Source of the DNA: Macrotis lagotis
Taxonomy: Eukaryota; Chordata; Mammalia; Peramelemorphia; Peramelidae
DNA length: 64,000 nucleotides
Assembly (NCBI RefSeq): GCF_037893015.1
Contig: NC_133658.1
Span: forward strand, 884,361,038 to 884,425,037
Direction: 5' to 3'
Shown here: positions 1-9,359 of the stretch, piece after piece
Layout: the number at the start of each line of letters is the position of its first letter
Position numbering within the stretch: the first letter of the stretch is position 1
The notes under the pieces: generated by a model
The model's input: the letters and a program-made list of their open reading frames with translations, nothing else
The model's database searches: none
What the model was told of the DNA's origin: nothing
Program-made: the position numbers and the translations under genes

Positions 1-342
1 CCCAGGCCTGGAATGCTCTCCCTCCTCTGCTCCTACAACTGACCTCCCTGGTTTCCTTCAAGTCCCAGCTAAACTCTTAAAGTCTACAGAAAGCCTTCCC
101 GAACCTCTGAATTCTATTGCTTTCTCTCTGTTCATTATTTCCTATTTATCCTGTAAAGAACTTGCTTTGATTATTTTTGTTTGCATGCTGTCTCCCCCTA
201 CCCCCCCCCCCCCCCCCCCCCCTTAGATCAGCTCTTTGAGGGCAGGGACTGTCTTTTGGCATTTTTTTTAATACCTCTAGCTTAGCACAGAGCCTGGGAC
301 ATAGCAGGCACTTTATCAATGTTTATTGATTGACTGACTGGA
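1..342 (+). repeat. L2 LINE 3' end fragment
   Basis: The stretch follows the L2 3'-end pattern: a proline/serine-like remnant (TCAAGTCCCAGCTAAACTCTT, AGCCTTCCCGAACCTC), then TTTGAGGGCAGGGACTGTCTT, then CAGAGCCTGGGACATAGCAGG and a terminal TTGATTGACTGACTGG tail. It is interrupted by a pure 22-bp poly(C) run at 201-222. It is an inert ancient fragment lying beyond the 3' end of SPSB1. The left edge is cut by the window. Confidence 0.75.
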
Positions 343-607
343 GGAGATGTAGCCCTTCCTCCAAGTGAATGACTGAACCACTCTGAGCCCCCATCTAATA
401 TCAGATAATGGGGTTTGCATTAGATGTTTCCAGAATTCCTTTCTAGTTCTAACATTTCCTGATGTTGCACTCCAAGGAACTTTCAAAGACATCCTTAGAG
501 TTCCCAAAGGAAGATTTCAGAGTACATCATGGGGTGTGTGTGTTATATGGGGGTGGTGGTGATGATGTGTAAAATACAACAGGTACAGAAATGTGCCTAC
601 AGTAGAA
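343..607. other. intergenic, weak MIR-like fragment
   Basis: Bases about 365-455 resemble the 3' half of a plus-strand MIR-type SINE (CTGAGCC, AATGGGG, then TTCCTTTCTAGTTCTAAC). The remainder includes a short GT/GGT-rich patch near 534-565. I see no gene here. Confidence 0.4.
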
Positions 608-770
608 GATAATAAATATGCTTTATATAGAATATACACAGAAAATGTGCTTTGTATACAATAGACACATAACAAATGTGTTTTGTATACAATAGACACA
701 TAACAAAAAATGCTTTGCATACAAGAGACTGGGAAGCAATGTGTTCTGTATACAATAGACATGAGGGCAT

Positions 771-1030
771 AAGGATGGCTAGGTGACACAGTAGATAGAG
801 CACTGGATTTGGAGTCAGAAAAACCTGAGTTCAAATCCAGTCTCAGATACTTATTAGCTGTGTGATCTTGGGCAAGTCATTTCACCCTATTTGCCTCAGT
901 TCTTTCAACTGCACAATGAGCTGGAGAAGGAAATGACAAACCACTTTAGTATCTTTGCCAAGAAAACCCCAAATGGGGTCATGAGAAGAGTCAGATATGA
1001 CTGAAATGACTCAACAACAATGATATAATA
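771..1030 (+). repeat. tRNA-headed marsupial SINE (MAR1-like)
   Basis: The tRNA-like head starts AGGATGGCTAGGTGACACAG and carries a recognisable box B (GAGTTCAAATCCAG). The body contains TGGAGAAGGAAATGACAAAC and CTTTGCCAAGAAAACCCC, ending GACTGAAATGACTCAACAAC. The same body occurs near 42.8, 46.1 and 50.4 kb on plus, and near 39.5, 50.9, 56.1 and 61.4 kb on minus. It is inserted inside the minisatellite. Confidence 0.75.
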
Positions 1031-1086
1031 AAAACAGAAAAATGTGCTTTGTATACAATAGACACAGAAGAAAAGTGCTTTGTATG

Positions 1087-1088
<2 letters not shown>

Positions 1089-1120
<32 letters not shown>
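1089..1120. repeat. (AT)n microsatellite
   Basis: Uninterrupted AT dinucleotides, about 16 units, within the 608-1965 minisatellite. Confidence 0.95.
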
Positions 1121-1124
<4 letters not shown>

Positions 1125-1500
1125 TGTTTTACATATAGTTAACATTTATATGCCTTGTATTTAGTAGACACTTAGGGAAGGTATTTTACATATAGTAGGG
1201 ATTGAACATTGATTGTGTCTTGTATACATGTAGTATAAACTTATTGTTCATAGGCACAAACCATAAATGGTTTATATATTGTGTTTTCAGGCACATACAT
1301 GCTTTATATACAGTTAGCACATAACAAATGTTTTAGGTACATAAATGGTTTGTATATAGTTGTCACTTCTATGAGTGTAGGCACATTAATGGTTGCATGC
1401 AATTAACTCTTAATGAGCATCTTTAGGCAATAGTTTGTAGACAGTTGGTACTTAATGAGTGCTCATAGGCACATAAATGGTTTGTAGACAGTTGACTTTT

Positions 1501-1645
1501 TTAAAAGTTTTTGCAAGGCAATGGGGTTAAGTGGCTTGCCCAAGGCCACACAGCTAGGTAATTATTGTGTCTGAGGCTGGATTTGGACTCAGGTACTCCT
1601 GACTCCAGGGCCAGTGCTCTATCCACTGTGCCACCTAGCCACCCT
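1501..1645 (-). repeat. short tRNA-derived SINE with target-site duplication
   Basis: Read on the minus strand it has the GGTGGCTAGGTGGCACAGTG head, box B-like sequence, CTAGCTGTGTGGCCTTGGGC and an end in CCATTGCCTTGCAAAAAC. It is flanked by near-identical 14-bp duplications, GACAGTTGACTTTT at 1487-1500 and GACAGTTAACTTTT at 1646-1659. The target was a unit of the surrounding minisatellite. The WSINE1/WALLSI group is the likely family, from memory. Confidence 0.8.
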
Positions 1646-1965
1646 GACAGTTAACTTTTAATGAGGGTGTGTAGGCGCATAAATGGTTTGTAGACTGTTG
1701 GTGCTTAATGAGTGCTCATAGGCACATAAATGATTTGTAGACAGTTGACTCTTAAGGAGGGTCTGTAGGCACATAAATGGATTGCATGCAGTTGGTACTT
1801 AATGAGTACTGTAGACACATAAATGGTTTGTATACAGTTGGTATTTAATGAGTGTTTGTAGGCACATAAAATGGTTTGTAGATAGTTGGCCCTTAATGAG
1901 TGTTTGCAGGCACAGAAATGGTTGGTATACAGTTGGTGCTTAATGAGTGTTTTCTGCATTCAATG

Positions 1966-2599
1966 AAAGGATCATCATGGCAGGGAGGTTTACCATTTAA
2001 ATTCTAGCCATCTTTCCCGAGATCCAGATGGAGCCACATTTACGCCCGAGAGGACCTTCTCCCTCACAGCGGGGCGGCCCACCAATGTGGGCAGCAGAGC
2101 TTCCCAGGGCCAGGGGAAGGGGAAATGAGAGAATGCTCGGACCACTGAGTCTGAGGCCACAAGCCGCGGGGTCTGGGGGAGGGCAGGCTCCTCGGGAGGG
2201 AGCAGGAGGGATTGGGAAGGCAGCTGATCCGAGGCATGAGCTGCAAAGGCCTGAACCTACTGGGGCGAGCTGAACTCTGGCAGGAAGAACGTTGCTAAAC
2301 AGTAAGCAAGTTGTAAAAGAGAATTCAGACACAACATCTGGCAGCTGTTTCAAATACTTCTCTGTCTGGAGGCTGGACGGGCCTGCAGTCGATTAGTGAA
2401 ACAGCATGTGCAGGAGCAGCTTTCTGCAAGGCAGCCCCCCTAGCCCTACTTCTCCAGGGCTGGGGGGAGCCCCATCCAGTTTCTGGGAGCTAGCAGGAAG
2501 TAGCAGCTGGAGACAGGTCCCATGCTTAGCACCGGGGCTGCAAAGAAGACAAATGACAGGTCTTACCCTCAAGGAGTCTACGAGCGGCTCTTAAGGTCA
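1966..2599. other. repeat-poor unique intergenic segment
   Basis: No interspersed repeat is evident. The segment is GC-rich for this window, with scattered CpGs between about 2035 and 2280. Overlapping open frames exist on both strands, but none resembles a known protein or has splice context. It could hold a regulatory element downstream of SPSB1; nothing in the sequence proves this. Confidence 0.4.
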
Positions 2600-2735
2600 T
2601 CTCCTGACTTGAGTTCAAATATTGCCATTGTGCACCTAGGAGTCGTGGGGCAAGTCACTTCTCCACTCTAAGCCTCAGTTTTCCTAGTTGTAGAATGAAG
2701 GGTTGAGCAGATGATTTCTACGGTCCCCTCATTTG
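2600..2735 (+). repeat. MIR-type SINE fragment
   Basis: The order TTGAGTTCAAATATTGCC, GGGGCAAGTCACTTCTCC, CCTCAGTTTTCCTAG and ATGAAGGGTTGAGCAGATG matches the plus-strand MIR core and 3' half. Confidence 0.65.
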
Positions 2736-3404
2736 ATCCAGGAACTAGTTCAGTCCGAGACAGGTTGAGCTCGAGGCAGCAGGACAGTCACCCCGGGTCA
2801 ATATTTCCTCCCGTTCTTTTCCAGGTGCACCCATCATTTTCTTCTGAGATCAGCTTACAGAATCCTTGGTCACAAAACCTCTGGGAAGGCTCAGAGCGAT
2901 GTCCCTTCCTCCTAAGAAAGCCGAGAATGGGTTAGAGTTGGAATGGACTGCAAAGGTCAAACTAGTCTAATCCCCCCCTTATTTTTACAGATGAGCAAAC
3001 GGAGACCCAGTCAATTCCTTTTTTTAAATCCACATGTACACAGAGCTTCAAGTTGCAAAGGACTTTCTTGTCATCTCCTTTGGCCCTTGAGGCAAGTATT
3101 ATCCCATAGGGATGGTAACCCTTTTCTAAAAGGTTGGTCGAGTTACTGGGAGGTCACACCTCTGGGCTTCTGATTCCAAAGCCAGCCTGCCTTTCCTTGC
3201 ACCACAATAAGCCAAGGGGAGGAGAACTGAGAGTCTAACTTTCTGGACTGATCTCCCTTACTGAATCATCCAGAGGACGGTTTTGTTGGTCCTTCTGGAG
3301 AGCTGCTGCACCTTGTCTGATGGAGATCATGGGGCAAGGGGTTGGGAGGAATTCTAGATGGGCTGCTCCTAGGCTCAAAGGTAGAGAGCTGGAAGAGTAG
3401 GCAG
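2736..3404. other. mixed unique sequence and old minus-strand MIR scraps
   Basis: Small MIR-like scraps (TTTTTACAGATGAGCAAACG near 2980, GAGGCAAGTATTATCCCAT near 3090) sit among otherwise unremarkable sequence. No gene is supported. Confidence 0.4.
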
Positions 3405-3720
3405 AGAGTATCTATTCCAAATCTGTTTTACAGATGAAGAAACTGAGGCACAAGGTACCCCAAAGGGGTAACTATTTCAAGTCTGTTTTACAGGTGAAGA
3501 AAATGAGGCACAAGGTACCCCAAAGAGGTTATCTATTTCAAGTCTGTTTTACAGGTGGAGAAACTGAGATCCAGGCCCTTGTCTAAGATCTTTCAAGAAG
3601 TAATCAAGATTCGAATCCAGGGCTTCTGACTCTCAGTCTGACTCTTCTGACTCTATCTCCATCATTCGACAGTCGGTAAGTCCAACCTCTCTATTTTATA
3701 GATGAGGAGGCAGTAGCTTC
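3405..3720 (-). repeat. MIR-type element with internal 60-bp tandem triplication
   Basis: The MIR core block around TGTTTTACAGATGAAGAAAC and GAGGCACAAGGTACCCCAAAG occurs about 2.7 times with a 60-61 bp period (units near 3409, 3469 and 3529). It then continues into ordinary minus-strand MIR sequence (TCGAATCCAGGGCTTCTGAC). The first two units are nearly identical, so the triplication is younger than the MIR. Confidence 0.75.
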
Positions 3721-4389
3721 TCCCCTTCCCCTGGCCACACTGCAGGAGAAGGCTGGAGATGGGGAAGGCTCACCAACCCTGTCTAGAGCTCCCCACGCCT
3801 AATCCCAACCCCCCAAGAACATTTCCTCTCCACCAGAAAATCATCGCAGCAAGCCAAGCAGGAACCTGGCTCGGCCAAGCTCCCTAAAGAAGGAAGACAG
3901 TTTCTAGCTAAATGTGCAAAGTCTCATCTCCCCTAGTCCTTTATAAGGAAAAAACTAGGTACAGTCAGAAATCTCTGAGGCAGGGAAATGCTAAGAGGCC
4001 GGGAGGAGAGGGACCGCCGCCGAGGCCCCACCAGCTCAGGGGGCCCCGACAGCTCGGGGCGGGGGGTGACAGCTTGGGGTCTGCCTGCCAAGCAGCTGAG
4101 GCCATGAGAAAGCCCCAGGAAGAGAGAGGGAGCTGATTCATTAGGCTTGGGCAAGGCAGGACATCATTTGTTGATTCTCCGGCCCAATCCCCATCTCATG
4201 ATTTCCTCTCTGGTTGCCATGGTGCCATCCATAAAACACAGAACAACTCTGGGCCCCCTCGGCAGGTCATTTATTTCAAATATTCCCTGCAGCTAGAATC
4301 CAACCATGTTTGGGTGTCTGGGCCCTGTCTTCGGCCCCCTCCCCAGAAGAGTTCAGGGTTCAGTCAAGTCCACAGTCCACATCTCAAGG
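3721..4389. other. repeat-poor unique segment with CpG cluster
   Basis: No interspersed repeat is recognised. Bases about 4000-4062 hold a compact CpG-bearing patch (GAGGCCGG, GACCGCCGCCGAGGCC, CGACAGCTCGGGGCGG). It is too small for a CpG-island promoter, but is one of the few such clusters in the window. Confidence 0.4.
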
Positions 4390-4457
4390 AAAAGAGAGAC
4401 AGGCAGAGAGAGAGAGACAGAGAGAGAGACAGAAGAGACACAGAGAAAGGGAGAGAG

Positions 4458-4526
<69 letters not shown>

Positions 4527-4635
4527 AACAGAGAGAGACAGAGAGACAGAGACAGAGATAGGGAGAGAGAGAGACAGAGAGAAACAGAGAAAGACAGAGA
4601 GAGACAGAGAGACACAGAGAGAGAGACAGAGAGAC

Positions 4636-4666
<31 letters not shown>

Positions 4667-5370
4667 AAGGGAGAGAGAGGCAGAGAGACAGAGAGAGAGA
4701 GACAGAGAGAAACAGAGAGAGAGACAGAGAGACAGAGACAGAGATAGGGAGAGAGAGGCAGAGAGACAGAGAGAGAGATAGAGAGAAACAGAGAGAGACA
4801 GAGAGACAGAGACAGAGAAAGGGAGAAAGAGACAGAGAGAGACAGAGAGACAGAGACAGAGATAGGGAGAGAGAGGCAGAGAGACAGAGAGAGAGATAGA
4901 GAGAAACAGAGAGAGACAGAGAGACAGAGACAGAGAAAGGGAGAGAGAGACAGAGACAGAGAAAGGGAGAGAGGCAGAGAGACAGACAGACACAGAGAGA
5001 GAGACAGAGAGACAGAGAGAAACAGAGAGAGACAGAGAGACAGAGACAGAGAGAGACAGAGAAAGGGAGAGAGACAGAGATAAAGAGAGAGACACAGAGA
5101 AAGAGAGACAGAGAGAGAGATAGGGAGAGGGGGGAGAGAGAGACAGAGAGAGAAACAAAGACAGAGACAGACTGAGAGACAGAGACACAGAGAGACAGAG
5201 AGACTGAGAGACAGAGATAGAAAGACTGAGATAGAGAGGGAAAGAGAGGAGAAAGAGAGACAGAGAGGAGAGAAAAACAGAGAGAGGGTTTGAGGCAGAG
5301 ACAGAAACAGAGTGAGAGACAGACAGAGAGACGGAGAGAGACAGAGAGACGGAGAAAAGAGGGAAGAGGT
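4390..5370. repeat. 1-kb GAGA/GACA microsatellite with higher-order repeats
   Basis: About 980 bp of nearly pure purine on the plus strand, built from GA and GACA steps with GATAGGG, GAAACAG and GAAAGGG variants. A higher-order pattern is visible: about 84 bp starting at 4743 recurs essentially unchanged at 4861, an offset of 118 bp. Long frames on both strands (Arg/Glu/Asp-rich on plus, Ser/Leu-rich on minus) come from the repeat and are not genes. Confidence 0.97.
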
Positions 5371-5468
5371 GGGTGCAGAATATGTGAACAGGCAAGCTGG
5401 ACAGGAGACATGACTGTTCCCTATCTCTGGGCAGACCAAGGGGTCACCATCTGCATCACGGTGTCACA

Positions 5469-5568
5469 GAGGAAGAAAGGAGGAAGAAGAAGATAAGGAG
5501 GAGAAAGGAAGAGAAAGGAGGAAGAGAACGAGGAGGAAGAGGAAAGAGGAAGAAGAGGAGGAGGCGGC
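5469..5568. repeat. GGA/GAA-rich purine tract
   Basis: Irregular GAGGAAGAAG-type sequence, separated from the GACA array by about 100 bp of ordinary sequence and ending in GGCGGCGGCAGCC. Confidence 0.9.
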
Positions 5569-6099
5569 GGCAGCCTGGCGGTGTGGGGAGTGTTGCCTCC
5601 AAGGCCAGGCCCCCAGCCTGCTGGGACGGTTTTAGGAACACAGCTCCTTTCAAGGCCAGAGACCTGCTCCTCCATCAGAAGCCTCCCAGCTGAACAAAAC
5701 CCCTTCTTTTCCTTTATGCCAGCGCCCCCCCGCCCCACCCCCTCCCTTTCCTTCTCCTTTCAAACGAGCTCCTGTTCACAACCCAGACATGAACTCCAAC
5801 CTAAAAATAATTCGAGCCCACCCTCCTCCCCGCTCCCTCCCCTGAAATGTCTGGAGCAGGCAATATTGGACTTTTTGGCCTCCCAGGCAGAACTCTGCCC
5901 TCCTCCCCTGGCCCCACCTTCCCCATCTCGCTGGGCCTCGGAGCCTTTTGCATTCAGGAGCAGCCAGCAGCAAGTCAACCACCACTTATTAAGCTCCTAC
6001 TGTGTGCCTGGTGCTGGACTGGTCACTGGTTGATGTGAAGATAAACAAAGCAGAAGGCCGGCCCCAGCTCTCAGAGACGCTAATTCCAGGGAAGGGAAG
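5569..6099. other. repeat-poor intergenic segment
   Basis: Moderately GC-rich, with pyrimidine-rich patches (CCCGCTCCCTCCCC). It includes a 150-codon plus-strand open frame at 5581-6033 with low-complexity Ser/Pro composition and no recognisable domain. I do not call it a gene. The end (CCACTTATTAAGCTCCTAC near 5981) is a stub of an old interspersed repeat. Confidence 0.4.
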
Positions 6100-6510
6100 G
6101 AGGAAGGTATTAGGTGCCTACTCTGAGCTAGGGACTCTGCCAAGTCCTTTAGGAAAGCTTTATTCCATCCTCACAACCCTGTGAAGTAGGTGTTGCTATT
6201 ATCCCCATTTTACAGGGGAGGAAACTGAGGCAAGAGAAAAGTTAAATAACTTGCCCAGGGTCACACAGCTCATCCATGTCTGAGGCTGCATTTGAACTTG
6301 GGTCTTCCTGACTCCAGGTCCAGTCTGCAGTCTACTCTACCAACCCAGCTTCCCCCCCCCGCCCCCTTCCATTACTTAGTATGTCTGCATTCCCCCTTTT
6401 TACAGTCAGAGAAATTGAAGCAGATCAAGTGACTTGCCCAGGATCACACACTCCATCCATGTTTGAGGCTGCATTCGAACTGGGGTCTTTCTGATTCTAG
6501 GTCCAGTTGC
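6100..6510 (-). repeat. two adjacent MIR-type SINEs
   Basis: The first (about 6107-6345) shows TTTTACAGGGGAGGAAAC, CTTGCCCAGGGTCACACAGC and CTTCCTGACTCCAGGTCC. The second (about 6370-6510) repeats the same order in a more diverged form. Both are minus-strand copies, separated by a C-rich spacer. Confidence 0.75.
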
Positions 6511-6738
6511 ACCCAAACCTCTGGGGAGTGCAGGAAAGAGTAGAAGACAGCCCAGGGGCTGTGCTTTGGGAAGAATGGTGGGTGAACGTGCCAGGGGCAA
6601 GGGCATAGAAGTGGGCAAGGGCAGGAGGAGAGAAATCATGTCTCATCAGTACAAGCAGCCCAGTTGAAAGGAGCCCCTCTGCTTTGATCAAGACTGAGTG
6701 TATGAAGGGGAGAACAGAAGGTAGAATGAGAGGGGATA

Positions 6739-6751
6739 ATACTACTACTAC

Positions 6752-6786
<35 letters not shown>

Positions 6787-6856
6787 CTAACAGCCATGAG
6801 ACACAACACAGACAGAGATGGGGAGAGAAGAGAGGGGAGGGGGAGAGGGAGAGAGA
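6739..6856. repeat. (ACT)n(GAT)n and GA-rich simple repeats
   Basis: Four ACT steps are followed by about ten GAT units (6739-6785). A GA/GGGGA-rich patch follows at about 6800-6856. Confidence 0.9.
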
Positions 6857-7186
6857 ATGAATGAATTTTACATGGACTCCGATTGGGTGGGTGGGAGGCT
6901 TTCTGACAAAGTTAGCTCTTGTCCTGGAGACAATATGGAAACCTCCAAAGGAAGACTTTTTTAAAATAAGGAAACAATGGGGTCAGATGTTACAGGAAAA
7001 TCACTTTGGCAGTGGAGTCTACAAAGGAAAGGAGTGGGGCAAGGCTGTAATGAGACCTGCCTCATCCCAAGGGGCTCACCTCTCCTCTCCCAAAGATCAA
7101 GGGATGATTTAGGGAGGGTCAAGGGTCAAGTCTGAGAAGCCCCCTCTTTCGGTCCCAAGGCCCAAAGAGAAACTAACCAAGTGAAT
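6857..7186. other. intergenic segment just past the SPSB1 cleavage site
   Basis: Repeat-poor sequence with no coding feature. Read on the minus strand, the portion nearest 7186 is T/GT-rich (CTTGGTTAGTTTCTC), consistent with the downstream element of a polyadenylation site. Confidence 0.45.
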
Positions 7187-7204
7187 TCAAATTTAATAAA
7201 CTTT

Positions 7205-7210
7205 TTTATT
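7205..7210 (-). terminator. SPSB1: distal SPSB1 polyadenylation signal AATAAA
   Basis: The minus strand reads CCTAATAAAAAAG. It is followed about 10-40 nt on by T- and GT-rich sequence, the usual arrangement for cleavage. Cleavage would fall near 7187. It is the last good hexamer before the repeat-rich flank, and gives a 3' UTR of a length typical for SPSB1 (from memory). Confidence 0.7.
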
Positions 7211-8470
7211 AGGTTACTGAGTATTCTCTACAGTCATAAAATAGAAAGGAGTTTAAAACCAAACAAAGCAATTATGTACTGGGATGGCAATACAGAGGGA
7301 GGGGGTTGAACCTGAAACAAGAGGAGAGGCGGGGGGGGGGGCAGGTGACACGGCAACATTTTCAGCATCGGTGGAAGACGATGGGGTGAGGAGGGGCCAG
7401 GCAATTGAATGATGAACTCTATATGGGAAACTCTCTCTTGTGCAACAGTAAGAGTGTGTGTCCTACCCTGTAACAAAAATGAGGAAAAGACCTGTCATCT
7501 GACAAGGTGTGTGTAGGTGGGTGCGTGAGTGTGTTTTCCTTAGAAAAATAACAGCAACAAACAGGAACGGTTTGGGGGGAGGCAACTTTGACTCCCCGCG
7601 AGGGCTTGGCACCAATTCTACACTTTTAAAAATATACTCTCCAAGTAGATTTTTTTTTTTAAAAAAGGTATCCAACAGCAGCTGTTCAAAACATCTCTTA
7701 CATAGACAAATATATATATTAAACATTTTAAACAAATAAAGTCATCTATTGTACCTGTACAGAATTGAACCAAAAGTTGGATTCGAAAAATGATTTCAAA
7801 GTTAACAAAATGTGCAAAATAAAGGGGTGGGGGATGGGGGCCTGCATCTTGGCCTGCACCTTGGAGGAATTGCCAGGAAGGTGGCTCTTGAGGCATTTTT
7901 CCTCAGCCCCAGAAGAAGCAACCAGGGGAGCTGCATTTGAACAGGGGACCTGCTTTCAGAGACAGGACCAATTGCCCAGACTGAATTCTGGCTTGGGGGA
8001 CAATGGCAAAGAATTCGACTACTGTCCCCCCAACCTCATTCTCTCTCATTTTTGCAGTGGATAAAATACTAAAATTGTACTCTTAGATGACTAAACCAGG
8101 GAGGAGGATGAATCCTCAGCTTGGCTGAGATGAACAACCTGAGGATGAAAAAACGATCACAACTGTGTGTCTAACTATCCTGGGCAAGGATGTCCAGTCA
8201 AGAGATAAAGAGGTGATGAAAAAAGAGGGTGGCAGGATGTTAGAGTTGCTTCAGAGGACCACGGAGGCCACACTATTGCACGTGAAGCCTGTAGTCTGAG
8301 GAAGGACCTGCTCTGCCAAGCTTCTGGTCTAGCCTGAAATTTCCCTACAGGCCAAGCTAACAAAAAGAAGCTCCCATACCTATGCATACACCTCTTGGCC
8401 AAGGGCAAGTGATACAGCAGGTGGAGAGTAGAGAGGGGTGGGAGAGCAAGACACACATTGGAGAGAAAGG

Positions 8471-8660
8471 GATGTTTTCTTTTTATGTGGAATAAATAAA
8501 TTGGTTTTTGTTGGTGAAAGAATAAATATAGAGTACAGGGTGAGACAACATCTTAGGGAATGACACTAGTTGCTTTCCGGCCTTTTTCAAGGGTCCCATT
8601 TTCTTTTTATTTTCTTTAAGGGTCCAGAATGAGTTTTTGGCATTGTCAGCTTTATTAAAA
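8471..8660. repeat. local duplication, copy A (in SPSB1 3' UTR)
   Basis: This segment aligns with 9437-9614 in the same orientation through many matching blocks: GTGAAAGAATAAATA, GAGTACAG, GAGACAACATCTTAGGGAA, CACTA-TTGCTT, CCCATTTTCTTT, ATGAGTTTTTG and ATTGTCAGCTTTATT. By eye identity is about 80 percent. It is not a tandem duplication of the whole interval, because exon 3 between the copies is not repeated. Confidence 0.85.
8491..8529 (-). promoter_or_regulatory. SPSB1: AU-rich element in SPSB1 3' UTR
   Basis: On the transcript strand 8502-8491 reads AATTTATTTATT. This contains overlapping ATTTA pentamers and the nonamer TTATTTATT, the core of class II AU-rich mRNA-decay elements bound by TTP/HuR-type proteins. 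A second TATTTATT lies close by, at about 8519-8527. SPSB1 is known as an inducible, feedback-type gene, so rapid mRNA turnover would fit. Function here is inferred from motif only. Confidence 0.5.
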
Positions 8661-9231
8661 TGGCAGCATTTCCTGGGCAGGAGTAACCCAAGAGGTTCCA
8701 CGTTTGTCACCCAAGGGAAGTCATCGGTCAGTTCCAAGCACCCTCGATGCTTCCTGGCCTCCTTATTGCCAGTAATGGTGACTTTCCCCCAATTGGCCCT
8801 GGAACCTTCCAGAGACGGTGCCTTGTCCCGCTTGGGCAGAAGCTGAGGGCTCCGTACTCCCACTCGTGGACTGACCAGGACACACTTTATTACTTCTGTA
8901 GAAATAAAGTCTCTCTTTTTTTAAGAAGGGAAAATAAAATCCAAATCCACAGAGGACACTCGTCTGCCCACACTCTGAGAGGCCATTTCCAAGGGATGAA
9001 GACTAGATGAGCCTGCTGTTAGGGTCTGTCTTTATCTGGTGGAAGACTGGGGTGCGAGAAAGGAGGAGGGAATCTTGGCTCGTGAGGTCGAAACAGCCAG
9101 ATGGAGGAAGAGGGGAGTTGGGCAGGGTGGGGAAGAAGGGGGCTGTGGACCCCAGTGGCGGCTCAGTGGGTTCACACAGTTGGATTTCCTGATTCCCAGT
9201 CCCAGATGGCAGCGGGCCTTGAGCTGGTGCA

Positions 9232-9359
9232 TCACTGGTAGAGAAGATAGCCCTTAAGGGATGCTGGCAGGGGCAGGGCATGGATCTCACTCAGACGCTC
9301 TTTCCCTAGGGCGAGGCGAACGGAGCGGCGGCAGAGATCCATCAGAGGCAGTGGTTCAG
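9232..9359 (-). CDS. SPSB1: SPSB1 coding exon 3 (SOCS box, C-terminus)
   Basis: This exon encodes the second and third bases of Pro232, residues 233-273 and TGA. It was found by splicing phase: exon 2 ends after one base of a codon, and the minus strand here reads CTCCAG|CT GAA CCA, which completes Pro-Glu-Pro. The peptide is the SPSB1 SOCS box. The BC-box region PLMDLCRRSVRLAL (Cys241) would bind Elongin C. The Cullin-5 box is marked by LPLP (260-263), followed by ASLKGYLLYQ at the C-terminus. Added to exon 2 the protein is exactly 273 residues, as in human SPSB1. From memory, Lys251, Ser255, Ala259 and Gly268 differ from human. No frameshift or premature stop is present. Confidence 0.97.

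Larger units (their letters stand above)
608..1965 (+). repeat. degenerate minisatellite split by two SINEs
   Basis: Two related unit types run through 608-766, 1035-1500 and 1646-1965. The left part repeats a roughly 30-bp unit containing GTGCTTTGTATACAATAGAC. The right part repeats a unit of about 47-50 bp containing GGCACATAAATGGTTTGTA, GACAGTTGG and ACTTAATGAGTG. At least a dozen units can be counted. The right-hand unit looks like the GTAGGCACTTAATAAATG end shared by MIR/L2 elements. Two SINEs (771-1030 and 1501-1645) interrupt the array and so are younger than it. Minus-strand open frames here simply reflect the repeat. Confidence 0.8.
7187..9231 (-). other. SPSB1: SPSB1 3' UTR
   Basis: This untranslated region of about 2.05 kb runs from just after the TGA stop to the inferred cleavage site. 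It contains no recognised SINE, unusual in a window this repeat-dense and consistent with purifying selection. A stretch near 7600-7840, AT-rich and mixed, looks like conserved vertebrate 3' UTR (minus strand reads TGTACAGGTACAATAGATGA). Two further AATAAA hexamers lie upstream (near 8605-8656), and one near 8886 could give shorter isoforms. An AU-rich element lies at about 8491-8529. The 3' boundary is inferred from the distal AATAAA. Confidence 0.8.

Noticed and set aside
4000-4062. CpG-island promoter downstream of SPSB1
   Set aside because: The CpG cluster is only about 60 bp and has no associated exon or splice donor; kept only as a unique segment.
4306-5439. Long open frames on both strands, up to about 350 codons (Arg/Glu/Asp-rich on plus, Ser/Leu-rich on minus)
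   Set aside because: They lie inside the GA/GACA microsatellite. All frames lack stops because of the repeat composition, and no domain or splice context exists.
5581-6033. 150-codon plus-strand open frame
   Set aside because: Ser/Pro low-complexity composition from a C-rich stretch, ending in an old repeat fragment. No homology recognised.
9003-9290. 95-codon minus-strand open frame over the SPSB1 terminal exon
   Set aside because: It is in the wrong frame. The correct phase from exon 2 gives the SOCS box ending at 9232, with a perfect 273-residue total.
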